Shown piece by piece: positions 1 through 8,966 of a DNA stretch of 19,898 nt. The notes beneath the pieces are model-generated. The model was not told the DNA's origin and did not search any database. It saw nothing but the letters and a program-made list of their open reading frames with translations. The DNA comes from JAMLHH01 sp964653095 (lineage in GTDB: Bacteria > Bacteroidota > Bacteroidia > Chitinophagales > JADIYW01). The position numbers and the translations under genes are program-made. Location: NCBI GenBank assembly GCA_964653095.1, contig CAZZEH010000042.1:1-19898 (forward strand), read 5' to 3'. Every line of letters starts with the position of its first letter. The first letter of the stretch is position 1.

Positions 1-388
1 GTCATGCTGTAAGCATCTATTTTAGCAGGAATTCTTTTAGATTCTTTCAGAATGACTATTGCGATATACATCCGGGATGCGGCACTGCAAGCATCTCAAA
101 GCAAATAAGCTTGTCTGATTCTCTCAGAGCGGCCATTGGATTTATCCTTCTAAAAAGTCATGCTGTAAGCATCTATTTTAGAAGGAATTCTTTTAGATTC
201 TTTCAGAATGACTATTGCGATATACATCCGGGATGCGGCACTGCAAGCATCTCAAAGCAAATAAGCTTGTCTGATTCTCTCAGAGCGGCCATTGGATTTA
301 TTCTTCTAAAATGTCATGCTGTAAGCATCTATTTTAGAAGGAATTCTTTTAGATTCTTCCACCAGAGGCGGACACGGTTCAGAATGAC
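1..388. repeat. 156-bp tandem repeat, 2.5 copies
   Basis: The block repeats with an exact period of 156 bp: the motif GTCATGCTGTAAGCATCT starts at 1, 157 and 313. Copies one and two are nearly identical. The third is cut short and carries a 20-base insertion (about 359-378) inside its AGATTCTT-TCAGAATGAC part. Within each unit a stretch of 56 bases (1-56, 157-212, and 313-388 with the insertion) begins GTCATGCTG and ends TTCAGAATGAC, so its ends are imperfect inverted repeats, and the centre (AGAAGGAATTCTT) is also palindromic. The rest of the unit looks like a diverged second version of the same pattern (GCACTGCAAGCATCT ... GATTCTCTCAGAGC). This resembles intergenic REP- or MITE-like DNA. 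A reading frame at 111-419 only traverses the repeats and is not counted as a gene. Positions 389-469 hold nothing recognisable. Confidence 0.85.
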
Positions 389-469
389 AGAACAAATATC
401 TACCGTGTCACACCCATAGAATAATTGAATTTATTAAGAATTATGCCTGAATTTATTTGAAACTAAAAG

Positions 470-2170
470 ATGAGATTAAAAGACACACAGATACAATCCT
501 TCCTGACTGAAAATGGTTTTTGCAAATACGATTTACAGGCAAAAGCTATTCTTCCTGAATTGAAAGAGCTTTACCAAAGTATTTACGGAGATGAACCCGA
601 CAAAAAATTTTTCGTAACACACAATACAGGAAACGCAGAAAAAGCACTCTATATTCATCAGGAAATAAATCGAATCTGTGAGCCGATAATATCTGAGCAC
701 TTTCAGGATTATGAGGTTTTTGCGGCTCATTTTGTGGTCAAAAAAGCGCAAAGCGAAACCAGTTTTCAATTGCATCAGGACTGGAATAATCTGGATGAAT
801 CTGTAGCAAAAAGTCTTCAGGTATGGATACCCTTAGAAGCCAGTTATCCTGAAAAGGGTGGCTTGGGCTTTTTCCCGAAAAGTCATCGCTTTTTTGAGAA
901 TTACCGATCCGGGTCTTTTGACATTCCTCGCGTAGAGGTAGAGTCAAAACTATTCCCATATCTCTCCTATGTAAGACTGTTTCCCGGAGAAGCTGCTCTT
1001 TTTTATACGGCTACTTTTCACTGCTCCTTTATCAACTCTACTGATGAAAACAGAGTCGCTGCTTTGTTAAATATTGTACCGAAAGGAAGCCAAAATATTT
1101 ATTGTCATAAAAATGGAAGCACTGTTGAAAAATACGCTATAAATGCATTGCAATTATATGAACGGCTGCATTTGCTGGAAAAAGGAGAAGTTCCCGAAGG
1201 ATTGAATTTATTAGAAAAAGGCTCTTACAGCCAAATCGACAACAAAGAAATAAATACAGATTTATTAATTGAGAAAATTACTAAAGTACGTTCGGATTTA
1301 AACCTTCCTGCAGATTACGAAGAGAAACAAATACACATCATTCGCGATAAAGAATTAGAAAAAGAAATTAACCATAAAGGATATAAAGTAATAGATTTTC
1401 TAACTGAAAGAGAAGTAAGCCTACTCTTGGAATTATTTCCAAGATTTTTCCCGGACAGAGAAAATTATAAAGGAAGATATTCTACTATGGATCATCTTCC
1501 AAAAGAAAAGACTTTGGAAGCACATCTCGAAATACAGAAAATTATAAAGCCGAGATTGGAACACTTTTTTCGGGAAGCATACAGCCCGGTTAGCCTTTTA
1601 TATTCAAAAAAGCCGGATGGAGTTTTAGACATAGATTGGCACAGTGATCCGTCCTTTATACTTAATGAATCACTGGAACCTATTTATGGGATTTGGTGTG
1701 CTTTGAAAGATATTGGCCCTAAAGAAGGTACTTTAATGATTGTTCCCGGATCGCACCGTTTTATTAAACGACTGAACGGCACGTATGTAACTTGGGAATC
1801 TCCGTTGAAAAATTATTGGAGAGACATTGACCAATACCAATATCAGCCAAGCCTGAAAGCCGGTCAGGCAATACTCTTTGATTCAAGAATGATACACTCT
1901 TCTACACCCAACACCTCAAAGATAAACAGAGATTGTGTGGTGATGAGAGTAACAAGCAACTCAATTAAAGATTTTTTCCATGTGGAAATGAATTCTGAAA
2001 AAGAGGGACAGGGCTTTTTATTTAGAAATAATGATAGTTTCTTTTTTACAGATATAGCAAAAACTCATCAGGGCAAAACCAATCCTGAATCATCAGAAGG
2101 CATGATGAGCTTTTTTGATTACCCTATGGATTTGGAGCAAATACACTCCTACTTTAAAAGATTTCAATGA
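470..2170 (+). CDS. tandem PhyH-like Fe(II)/2-oxoglutarate dioxygenase, two domains
   Basis: The 566-residue protein contains two successive domains of the phytanoyl-CoA dioxygenase (PhyH) family, which hydroxylate small molecules using Fe(II), oxygen and 2-oxoglutarate. Domain one (about 1-205) has the iron triad H102-x-D104 (in LHQDWNN) and H184, with a candidate 2-oxoglutarate-binding Arg at 195. Domain two (about 290-540) has H391-x-D393 (in DWHSDPSF), H476 and Arg 487, plus the family turn VPGSHR at 425-430. Both triads are complete, so both halves may be active. Single-domain members are usually around 250-300 residues, so the length fits a fusion or internal duplication. There is no signal peptide, so it is probably cytoplasmic. 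The substrate cannot be told. Its neighbours are a repeat block upstream and an unrelated convergent gene downstream. A weak TTTATTTG element lies just upstream, and no Shine-Dalgarno is visible. Confidence 0.8.
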   Translation: MRLKDTQIQSFLTENGFCKYDLQAKAILPELKELYQSIYGDEPDKKFFVTHNTGNAEKALYIHQEINRICEPIISEHFQDYEVFAAHFVVKKAQSETSFQLHQDWNNLDESVAKSLQVWIPLEASYPEKGGLGFFPKSHRFFENYRSGSFDIPRVEVESKLFPYLSYVRLFPGEAALFYTATFHCSFINSTDENRVAALLNIVPKGSQNIYCHKNGSTVEKYAINALQLYERLHLLEKGEVPEGLNLLEKGSYSQIDNKEINTDLLIEKITKVRSDLNLPADYEEKQIHIIRDKELEKEINHKGYKVIDFLTEREVSLLLELFPRFFPDRENYKGRYSTMDHLPKEKTLEAHLEIQKIIKPRLEHFFREAYSPVSLLYSKKPDGVLDIDWHSDPSFILNESLEPIYGIWCALKDIGPKEGTLMIVPGSHRFIKRLNGTYVTWESPLKNYWRDIDQYQYQPSLKAGQAILFDSRMIHSSTPNTSKINRDCVVMRVTSNSIKDFFHVEMNSEKEGQGFLFRNNDSFFFTDIAKTHQGKTNPESSEGMMSFFDYPMDLEQIHSYFKRFQ

Positions 2171-2179
2171 GTCTGTAAT

Positions 2180-2200
2180 GTTGCTTTTGAGCTAAGCAAC
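2180..2200. terminator. possible hairpin between convergent genes
   Basis: The sequence GTTGCTT, a 7-base loop, and AAGCAAC form a 7-bp stem in the 70-bp gap between two convergent genes. There is no clear T-run on either side, so it is only a possible factor-independent or bidirectional terminator. Confidence 0.3.
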
Positions 2201-2240
2201 CATCATAAATACGATTTGTTACTAATCTCAAATTGAAGCG

Positions 2241-2933
2241 TTAATTTCCTGCTCTTTCGTTTTTCAGAAGTATGATTAGAAATTTTTTATACTGCTGTTC
2301 ATTTAAAATCGAGCGTACTTTATTGTTTGTTTTTAAATTCAGCTCGTTCATTTTCTGAGACCTCGTTACTGCATCTGCTTTAAAAGTGTCATTTATAAGT
2401 TTTTTCCCAACATTATGCTCTATAGTAAGCTTGACCAAACGATCTGCCTGAGCATCATCTACTCCAAGCTGGCTTTTAAACTCGTTTTTTAATTCTGAAG
2501 TAATATTTTGTGCGACACTCTGACTATGAGTAGCAGGCTTTGAAGATTTCTCTAATTGATTCTCATTACCAGAATTCTTATTTAATGCACTGGTATTAAT
2601 TCCCTTTTTTCTGTAATGTTCTGTCACTGTATCATAATCAGAACGTTTATTCTGTGGAAGAATGTCTTTTACTTTTAAATCCATTTCATCAGTCAGCTGC
2701 TGAATTTCTTTTTGCTTTTGAGGAAGAGGTTTTAAGGTTTTCATTACTTGTCTCATCTTTCCTCCATAATCGGCATAAATAGATTTCACATCATCAGATA
2801 ATGTTCCTTTTAGTTCCAATTCATCTGCAACATAATTTGCTATTTTATCTATGTCTTTAGGCTGAAATAATTGAGCCTGAACAGTAAAAGAAAGTATTAT
2901 TATAGCAAATAAAGACAAAAGATATTTTTTCAT
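2241..2933 (-). CDS. secreted Spy/CpxP-like two-repeat protein (hypothetical)
   Basis: The 230-residue protein starts with a clear signal peptide (basic MKKY, hydrophobic stretch to about residue 17, VQA before the likely cut at 20/21), so it is exported to the periplasm. The remainder is charged and probably helical, with a low-complexity Ser/Asn/Lys linker near 117-135. Two halves carry a similar element: KVKDILPQNKRSDY (87-100) and KVRSILNEQQYKKF (205-218). This recalls the LTxxQ-type motif of Spy/CpxP periplasmic chaperones, where a helix ends in a leucine-polar-Gln-Gln turn. That family link is my inference from pattern, not a firm match. The start is ATG. It lies 74 bp downstream of the CotH-type gene on the same strand with no obvious terminator between them, so co-transcription is possible. 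Confidence 0.6.
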   Translation of the reverse strand: MKKYLLSLFAIIILSFTVQAQLFQPKDIDKIANYVADELELKGTLSDDVKSIYADYGGKMRQVMKTLKPLPQKQKEIQQLTDEMDLKVKDILPQNKRSDYDTVTEHYRKKGINTSALNKNSGNENQLEKSSKPATHSQSVAQNITSELKNEFKSQLGVDDAQADRLVKLTIEHNVGKKLINDTFKADAVTRSQKMNELNLKTNNKVRSILNEQQYKKFLIILLKNERAGN

Positions 2934-3007
2934 GATAAATGATTTTAGTGAAAATTAATAAAAAACCATGCCAAAAACTACTTTCCCTTATTTAAAATCA
3001 GGTCATA

Positions 3008-5935
3008 TCAGTTTTTAATAAACTTATTAAAGCTCTTAATGCCTGTATTATCTGATAGAGTTATGAGATAAAGTGCGCGGGGCAGGCTACTTATATCTAT
3101 TTTTTGAACACCTGCTGTTAAGTTGCCCTGTAAAAGAAGCTTTCCGTCTGTCCCCAAAATCGAATAAGAATATATTGAGTTTATCTCTCTGTCTGTTTCC
3201 ACAAACAACACATCGTGAGACGGGTTTGGGTACAGCTTTTTAATCAGATTTTCGTTTTCATCTAAATTAGATATCAATTCAAAGATTGCCTGTACGGAAA
3301 CATCACGTCGTACGTCTGTCTCAGTCCTTGGATTCATAGTGGAGCTGTCAGACCACATTTTAAACTGATATCTTTTATGAGGCACCGCCAAGACCGGTTC
3401 ACCAGACTGTCCGAATTCCACATACTGTATAGTTTCACCTTCAATTTGTCCTCCCGACTCTGAAGTATATAATAAAGTATATTGAGGCCCCTCTGCTTCC
3501 CTAAAATGTGCGGTGATATTAAGCGTTGAAGTCAGGTCCGCCGTGAAACTTTTTGGTGTTTCTTCCGGCATTCCTTCCCAGTGTGAAAAGACATATCCCT
3601 TAGCTGCATGAGCAGAAACTGTTATCGGAATATTCTCAAAATAAACTCCGCTCCACGGATAAGGCTGTTGCGAAATACCCACAGTACCGGGCTGAATATC
3701 AATAGTATTAATTCGGACATAATTGGGGGTGTTCCTGTCATTAATATCAAGTGTAACATTTAGTGTCCGGTCTATTTTGAAATACTTACCTATATGTCTA
3801 AAAACTTCATCCCTGCGGCATCGGACATAATCTTTCACTTGATTGACTCGCTGTTGATACCTGTCGGGATCAGACCATCTGGCCGCATGCATTCCTGCCT
3901 GTGAAATATATCTCAGGCTAATAGAATCTGAAATTTGTTCTAACCGTTCAGGTAAAAAAGTGGTGTTCAGCAAGTCTGCAAAACGGTTAATAAATTTATT
4001 TTTAAAACGCTCATTACGCAAAAGTTTGTAAGGTAAATATTGATAGAGTTCATTTCCGTTGCCGATCGCCTTATTGAAGGTATTGAAACTACAGTCTTTC
4101 TTATCGACCAATCCAAAAGCATAATCCAAATCATATAAAATCCATCTCCAGCGACCATCTAATCCACATGGAGCATCAGGATTAAAAGGTGTTTTATACC
4201 TCCAGTATTCTATGTTGTTGTCCGGCCAGTCAGAATTCCCGGAAAATATTTCGCTGATTTCATAATCAATAAAGTTGTCAAAATCCATCATTTCTTCTAC
4301 TTTATCCATATTAGCATCTGATTTCATTGAATTTTTGTCAATAAAATCAATCATATTTTTGTAATGCTTCGAGTCACCTTCTTTTACCTTTGCCAGTCCA
4401 TACAGCAAATCAACATTTTCTCTGTCCGCTCCGTATTTTCTTTCAAAATAGTGTTTGTCCATCCTTTCAATTACATCATAGAGACCATAATACTCCCCGT
4501 TGATATAAACCATTGCCGGCTTACTTATCGGTGCATCTAAAACCAAATGACTGACCATTGGCTGGTAAAACGGATCGCCGATTCTAAAGAAGCCAAAACC
4601 CCGTAGAATTAATCTTTTATATTCCGTATTGGACTTATCTTCAAAGAAATCATATTTAATTCTGGAGTTTCCATACTCTTTCCTTGCATATAATCTTAGA
4701 CTTTTTTGAGGAAACGAGCGGGAAGACTCTCCGTGGACTCGCACGCCAAGCTGCTGTTCCAAAATTTTAATACCTGATTTTGGATTATATAATTCAAAAA
4801 ATATCGGGTACTCATATATGTCTCCTCTTCTGTTGTAATTAGCCGGAGAATAATAATTTGCAGGAGCTAAAGGATTGTCTTTTCTCCACTGTCCAAAATC
4901 AGCTCCTGCCACACTAATTCCGTCTTTGTAATCAAAAAGTAAGTTTTCATCCACACTCAGCGAAACCATGTACACATCAGAATTGCTGTATTCAGGCTGT
5001 TGTAAAAAATAAGTATGGGTCAATGCTTTACTTTCTTCACCGTCTTTATATGCAATTGCCCGAATAACTACACTCTTGTTTACGGATGACTTAGGGAGAT
5101 ATGGAGGATTTGAATGGAAAGTTGTGGAAATTTTAGAAATTTTATTGTCTCTTTCAAAGAGTCCTTTCAAATCTATAGTACCCGTATAAATATGGCTTTG
5201 ATATTTTTCTTCGATTAATGGTCCGTCGCTGTCGATAAATGTTTCCTTATATCTGTTTTTGTATTCATACTGTTTGCCGGCCAATCCGGAATATGAGGGA
5301 ACAGAGCCGTCTGTAGTATATATAATCATGACCTCATCAGAAGGGTGAGACAATTGCAACAGAAAACTTTCTTCATATATTCCTCCCGGTTCAGAAAAAA
5401 CGGGAGGACTCAATATCTCATCTTCTATATTGGAAAACCCCGGAGTAGGTATATTGGACAATTGCCAATTCTCCGAACCATCAGGCTGTCGTGCAAAAGA
5501 AATATCTGAATCAAGAGCCGGGATACGGACACTGTCAAGTATTGTATAACCATCCGTATCGGTTAAGGCAAGAAACTCCCCGTTTTTACTGATACTGAAA
5601 TTTGTATGTAGAAATCCGCTTTTTTCAATTTTATCTTTTCCGGAGGCCCATACCATCATATAACTTTTAGCCGGCAATTGAATCGGCGGGAATACCCATT
5701 TCGTAAAATTGTTTTTAGTATCAGACAAAAATCTCCCTTCAAGATCGAAATCTTCATCCGATGCATTGAATAATTCTATCCAATCGCTGTATTCGCCATC
5801 TTCATCAGAAATGATACTTTTATTGGATGAAACGGCTTCATTAATATAAATCTGAGCTCGAATTTTATTCTGATTGACATATATGCCAAACAGTAAAAAA
5901 CAGTATATATATTTCAAAAGATTTATAGTTTTCAC
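3008..5935 (-). CDS. CotH-kinase/lamin-tail surface protein with T9SS sorting domain
   Basis: The 975-residue modular secreted protein has these parts in order: a signal peptide (1-28, cut after RAQ); a lamin-tail domain (about 29-150, YINEAVSSN ... SDWIELFN); a chitobiase-C-like beta sandwich (about 178-310, IYTTDGSVPS); a CotH-type kinase-like domain (about 320-720) with GVRVHGESSR, GEYYGLYDVIERMD (480-493) and the acidic YDLDYAFG (D602, D604); two InlB-B-like repeats (about 725-885, GYVFSHWEG); and a C-terminal type IX sorting domain (YPNP at 902-905, ending KFIKN). CotH of spore coats is an atypical protein kinase, and the acidic pair matches its catalytic Asp region. The product is probably exported and anchored at the cell surface. 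The start codon is GTG: it sits directly before the signal peptide, and no ATG is in frame nearby. AAAGGAG lies about 14 bases upstream, farther than an ordinary Shine-Dalgarno. Confidence 0.9.
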   Translation of the reverse strand: MKTINLLKYIYCFLLFGIYVNQNKIRAQIYINEAVSSNKSIISDEDGEYSDWIELFNASDEDFDLEGRFLSDTKNNFTKWVFPPIQLPAKSYMMVWASGKDKIEKSGFLHTNFSISKNGEFLALTDTDGYTILDSVRIPALDSDISFARQPDGSENWQLSNIPTPGFSNIEDEILSPPVFSEPGGIYEESFLLQLSHPSDEVMIIYTTDGSVPSYSGLAGKQYEYKNRYKETFIDSDGPLIEEKYQSHIYTGTIDLKGLFERDNKISKISTTFHSNPPYLPKSSVNKSVVIRAIAYKDGEESKALTHTYFLQQPEYSNSDVYMVSLSVDENLLFDYKDGISVAGADFGQWRKDNPLAPANYYSPANYNRRGDIYEYPIFFELYNPKSGIKILEQQLGVRVHGESSRSFPQKSLRLYARKEYGNSRIKYDFFEDKSNTEYKRLILRGFGFFRIGDPFYQPMVSHLVLDAPISKPAMVYINGEYYGLYDVIERMDKHYFERKYGADRENVDLLYGLAKVKEGDSKHYKNMIDFIDKNSMKSDANMDKVEEMMDFDNFIDYEISEIFSGNSDWPDNNIEYWRYKTPFNPDAPCGLDGRWRWILYDLDYAFGLVDKKDCSFNTFNKAIGNGNELYQYLPYKLLRNERFKNKFINRFADLLNTTFLPERLEQISDSISLRYISQAGMHAARWSDPDRYQQRVNQVKDYVRCRRDEVFRHIGKYFKIDRTLNVTLDINDRNTPNYVRINTIDIQPGTVGISQQPYPWSGVYFENIPITVSAHAAKGYVFSHWEGMPEETPKSFTADLTSTLNITAHFREAEGPQYTLLYTSESGGQIEGETIQYVEFGQSGEPVLAVPHKRYQFKMWSDSSTMNPRTETDVRRDVSVQAIFELISNLDENENLIKKLYPNPSHDVLFVETDREINSIYSYSILGTDGKLLLQGNLTAGVQKIDISSLPRALYLITLSDNTGIKSFNKFIKN

Positions 5936-6035
5936 AGATAGTTTACAATCTCCTTTAAAGTTACTAAATCTATAGTTTGCCGGTATGCTGTTGAACGCTA
6001 CAATTCTAAAAATGCAGGAAAGGTCTTTTCAAAAT

Positions 6036-6073
6036 AAAAAAGTGCAGTAAAATTGATGACAACTCCACTGCAC
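6036..6073 (-). terminator. Rho-independent terminator of enolase
   Basis: On the minus strand GTGCAGT and ACTGCAC form a 7-bp stem (6067-6073 with 6042-6048), followed by a run of six T (6041-6036). It lies 20 bases after the enolase stop codon. The loop is 18 bases, which is long, so a smaller inner helix may also form. Confidence 0.65.
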
Positions 6074-6092
6074 CTGTTTGAAATATCAGAAA

Positions 6093-7376
6093 TTAGAAAA
6101 ATCTGTAACCTTTACCGGGATAAAATGCATCACTCCCAAGCTCTTCTTCAATTCTGAGCAGCTGGTTGTATTTTGCCATTCTGTCTGAGCGGGAAGCCGA
6201 ACCTGTCTTTATCTGTCCGCAATTTAATGCGACTGCCAGGTCCGCAATTGTATAATCTTCTGTTTCTCCGGACCGGTGAGACATCACACTATTGTAACGG
6301 CTTCTCGTAGCCAATTGCACTGCTTCTATTGTTTCTGTCAGTGAACCAATCTGATTGACTTTAACCAAAATTGAATTTGCCACGCCTTCATCAATTCCCT
6401 TTTTGAGTCTTTTGGAATTGGTCACAAATAAATCGTCTCCTACTAATTGGCATTTATTTCCAATTTTTTCGGTCAGGCTCTTCCAGCCATTCCAATCATC
6501 TTCATACAGTCCGTCCTCAATAGAGATAATTGGATATTTTGCGACCCAGTCAGCCCAGTATTCCACCATCGCATCTGCCGATAGTCGCCTTCCGTCTGAT
6601 TTTTTAAAAATATATTCGCGTTTCTCTGGATTATAAAACTCTGAAGCAGCTGCATCCATCGCAATCATTACATCCTCTCCGGGTCTGTAACCGGCTTTTT
6701 CGATTGCGGAGAGCACTGTTTCTATTGCTTCTTCATTTGATTTTATATTTGGAGCAAAACCGCCCTCATCACCTACGTTAGTCGAATACCCTTTGCCCTT
6801 CAGTACAGCTTTGAGATTGTGAAAAATTTCAACACCCCATCTCAACCCCTGTGAAAAAGACTCGGCACCAACAGGCATCACCATAAACTCCTGAAAGTCT
6901 ATACTGTTATCCGCATGTTCTCCACCGTTTAAAATATTCATCATAGGTATCGGGAGTGTGTTCGCATTTACCCCGCCCACATACTTGTATAGAGGTAATC
7001 CCGCTTCCTGCGCTCCGGCTTTGGCGGCAGCAAGTGAGACTGCGAGAATGGCATTGGCTCCCAGCTTGCCTTTATTCTCAGTGCCATCCACTTCAAGCAT
7101 AATGTCGTCAATTTGCCTCTGATCAAAAATACTGATTCCAAGCAAACTGTTCGACAGCACATTATTTACATTTTCCACTGCCTTTGATACACTTTTCCCC
7201 ATGTAATTTTTATCTCCATCACGAAGTTCTACAGCTTCATGACTTCCGGTAGATGCTCCGGATGGTACTGCTGCACGACCTATAAAACCGCTTTCGGTAA
7301 TCACGTCAGCTTCTACTGTAGGATTTCCTCTTGAATCGAGAATCTGACGACCCTTAATTTCTACGATGTAGCTCAT
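6093..7376 (-). CDS. eno: enolase (phosphopyruvate hydratase)
   Basis: This glycolytic enzyme interconverts 2-phosphoglycerate and phosphoenolpyruvate in the cytoplasm. The 427-residue length is normal for bacterial enolase and the whole sequence reads as canonical. The Mg ligands are D241 (AMDAAASEFY), E287 (ISIEDGLYEDDW) and D314 (VGDDLFVTN). The catalytic pair is E204 (GDEGGFAPN) and K339 (LVKVNQIG). The signature SHRSGETED is at 366-374, and K390 (QIKTGSASRSDR) binds substrate. The ATG start is supported by the N-terminal MSYIVEIKGRQILDSRGNPT. The gene stands alone, divergent from the acyl-CoA dehydrogenase across a 212-bp gap, and has its own terminator. No exact TAnnTTTG element is visible upstream. 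Confidence 0.98.
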   Translation of the reverse strand: MSYIVEIKGRQILDSRGNPTVEADVITESGFIGRAAVPSGASTGSHEAVELRDGDKNYMGKSVSKAVENVNNVLSNSLLGISIFDQRQIDDIMLEVDGTENKGKLGANAILAVSLAAAKAGAQEAGLPLYKYVGGVNANTLPIPMMNILNGGEHADNSIDFQEFMVMPVGAESFSQGLRWGVEIFHNLKAVLKGKGYSTNVGDEGGFAPNIKSNEEAIETVLSAIEKAGYRPGEDVMIAMDAAASEFYNPEKREYIFKKSDGRRLSADAMVEYWADWVAKYPIISIEDGLYEDDWNGWKSLTEKIGNKCQLVGDDLFVTNSKRLKKGIDEGVANSILVKVNQIGSLTETIEAVQLATRSRYNSVMSHRSGETEDYTIADLAVALNCGQIKTGSASRSDRMAKYNQLLRIEEELGSDAFYPGKGYRFF

Positions 7377-7562
7377 ATGAATTTGTTGGTTTTTGTTGAG
7401 AATAAATAAACTCCGGAATTTGAAAATAATTCGATTGAATTGTGATATATGTCAACTCCGTTTTGACCATTTAAAGTTATTGGCGCAAATTAAGAAATTA
7501 TGGAACAATAAGAAAAAGCTAACCTCACTATCCTATAAATTTTTTATTTTTTTAATTCTTAG

Positions 7563-7570
7563 TACTTTTG
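7563..7570 (+). promoter_or_regulatory. Bacteroidota -7 element (TACTTTTG) for acyl-CoA dehydrogenase
   Basis: TACTTTTG matches the TAnnTTTG consensus exactly and ends 18 bases before the ATG. The expected -33 TTTG is not clear; the region upstream is a T/A-rich tract. The 212-bp divergent gap 7377-7588 otherwise shows nothing recognisable. Confidence 0.55.
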
Positions 7571-7588
7571 ATCAAATTTTACTAAGAA

Positions 7589-8791
7589 ATGTATTCTAAT
7601 ATTAAGCTGGAAAGAACTGCATATTCAACAGAAGAACACGAAATGATTCGTGAAGCTTGCAGACAATTTATTGAGAAAGAAATCACCCCATACCATGCAC
7701 AGTGGGAAGAAGAAGGAATGGTTAGTAGAGAGGTTTGGGAAAAAGCCGGAGAAACCGGACTGTTGTGTATGGATGTGCCTGCAGAATACGGCGGAGCAGG
7801 ATTGGATTTTTCATTTTGTGCACTGATTACTGAAGAAATCTCTAAGTACGGATATACAGGACCCGGTTTTTTTCTTCACTCCGACATTGTAGCCCCATAT
7901 ATTGTAGATTACGGAACTGAGGAGCAAAAAAAGAAGTGGTTGCCTTTAATGTGTTCAGGAGATATTATTACGGCTATAGGTATGACTGAACCTGGATGTG
8001 GAAGTGATTTGCAGGCACTTCGTACAACTGCAGAAGATAAGGGAGACCACTATGTAGTTAATGGTCAAAAAACTTTTATCACTAACGGATACATGAGTGA
8101 TATGGCTATAATCGCTGCCCGAACTATTATTAATGGTCAAAACCACGGGATCAGTCTGTTCATCATCGAGTCTGACAGAAAAGGATATACGAAGGGTACG
8201 CCTTTCAAAAAAATAGGCATGAAAGCCCAGGATACTTGTGAGCTGTTCTTTGAAGATGTCGTGATTCCAAAAGAAAATTTATTGGGTCAGATAGGCCGGG
8301 GTTTTGTATATATGATGCAGAAATTAAGCAGAGAACGTATGTCTGTTGCTCTAATGGCAAGCGGTGGTGCAGAAGGAGCATTGGAAAATACCATTCAATA
8401 CACATTAGAGAGAGAAGCTTTCAAACAACCTATTGCAGGATTTCAAAACACACAGTTTAAGCTGGCGGAATTGGCGACCAAACTGCAAATCCATCAGACT
8501 TTTATCGATCGGTGTGTTCAGCTTTATATGGAAGGTGAATTGACTCCCGAAACAGCATCCATGGCAAAATATTCTTGTACGGATATGCATCAGGAAGTAG
8601 TGGACGAATGTCTCCAACTTCACGGTGGATACGGATATATGTGGGAATACTTTATTGCTCGGGCTTATGCTGACAGTAGAGTAGCAAGAATTTATGCCGG
8701 TACGAATGAAATTATGAAACTTCTAATCTCCAGAGGTCTTTTGAAAGAATATTTTGATAAGGTAAGAGCCAGAAAGAAAGCAAAGAACTAA
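7589..8791 (+). CDS. acyl-CoA dehydrogenase, long-chain/isovaleryl type
   Basis: This FAD enzyme of fatty-acid or branched-chain acyl-CoA oxidation introduces the alpha-beta double bond. The 400-residue length is normal. Family motifs include MTEPGCGSDLQALRT (132-146, flavin and substrate region), GQKTFITNG (159-167), LQLHGGYGYMWEY (342-354) and YAGTNEIMK (369-377). The medium- and short-chain enzymes have their catalytic Glu in Y-E-G-T; here that position is Ala370. Instead Glu249 in LSRERM stands where long-chain (LCAD) and isovaleryl-CoA dehydrogenases place their base, and the C-terminal GYMWEY-(x)-A-x-AYADSRV also resembles LCAD. The enzyme is therefore probably active with the alternative base position. 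No electron-transfer flavoprotein or thiolase gene is nearby, so the exact substrate stays open. A promoter and a strong terminator flank this single gene. Confidence 0.93.
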   Translation: MYSNIKLERTAYSTEEHEMIREACRQFIEKEITPYHAQWEEEGMVSREVWEKAGETGLLCMDVPAEYGGAGLDFSFCALITEEISKYGYTGPGFFLHSDIVAPYIVDYGTEEQKKKWLPLMCSGDIITAIGMTEPGCGSDLQALRTTAEDKGDHYVVNGQKTFITNGYMSDMAIIAARTIINGQNHGISLFIIESDRKGYTKGTPFKKIGMKAQDTCELFFEDVVIPKENLLGQIGRGFVYMMQKLSRERMSVALMASGGAEGALENTIQYTLEREAFKQPIAGFQNTQFKLAELATKLQIHQTFIDRCVQLYMEGELTPETASMAKYSCTDMHQEVVDECLQLHGGYGYMWEYFIARAYADSRVARIYAGTNEIMKLLISRGLLKEYFDKVRARKKAKN

Positions 8792-8821
8792 ATCAAAATA
8801 AAAATACAGCATAAAACACAA

Positions 8822-8857
8822 AGAGGTTGTCAGTGTAAGCGGGCAACCTCTCTTTTT
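8822..8857 (+). terminator. Rho-independent terminator after acyl-CoA dehydrogenase
   Basis: AGAGGTTG (8822-8829) pairs with CAACCTCT (8844-8851), extendable by a wobble and a C-G pair, and is followed by five T (8853-8857). It begins 31 bases after the stop codon of the plus-strand gene. Confidence 0.85.
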
Positions 8858-8966
8858 ATGGGCTGACGACCTAAAGAAGCAAAAGAAATTACATTCACGC
8901 CATCTTTGCGAGCGTGACTCACTCCTGTCCCGATAATGATATTGAGTGATTGGGGTACACTATATT

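Noticed and set aside
1..419. A 102-residue protein frame at 111-419
   Set aside because: It runs through the 156-bp tandem repeat and repeats its own residues; it has no signs of a real gene.
7589..8791. Acyl-CoA dehydrogenase inactivated by loss of the catalytic Glu (YAGT for YEGT)
   Set aside because: Glu249 in LSRERM occupies the base position used by long-chain and isovaleryl-type enzymes, so the Ala is expected.
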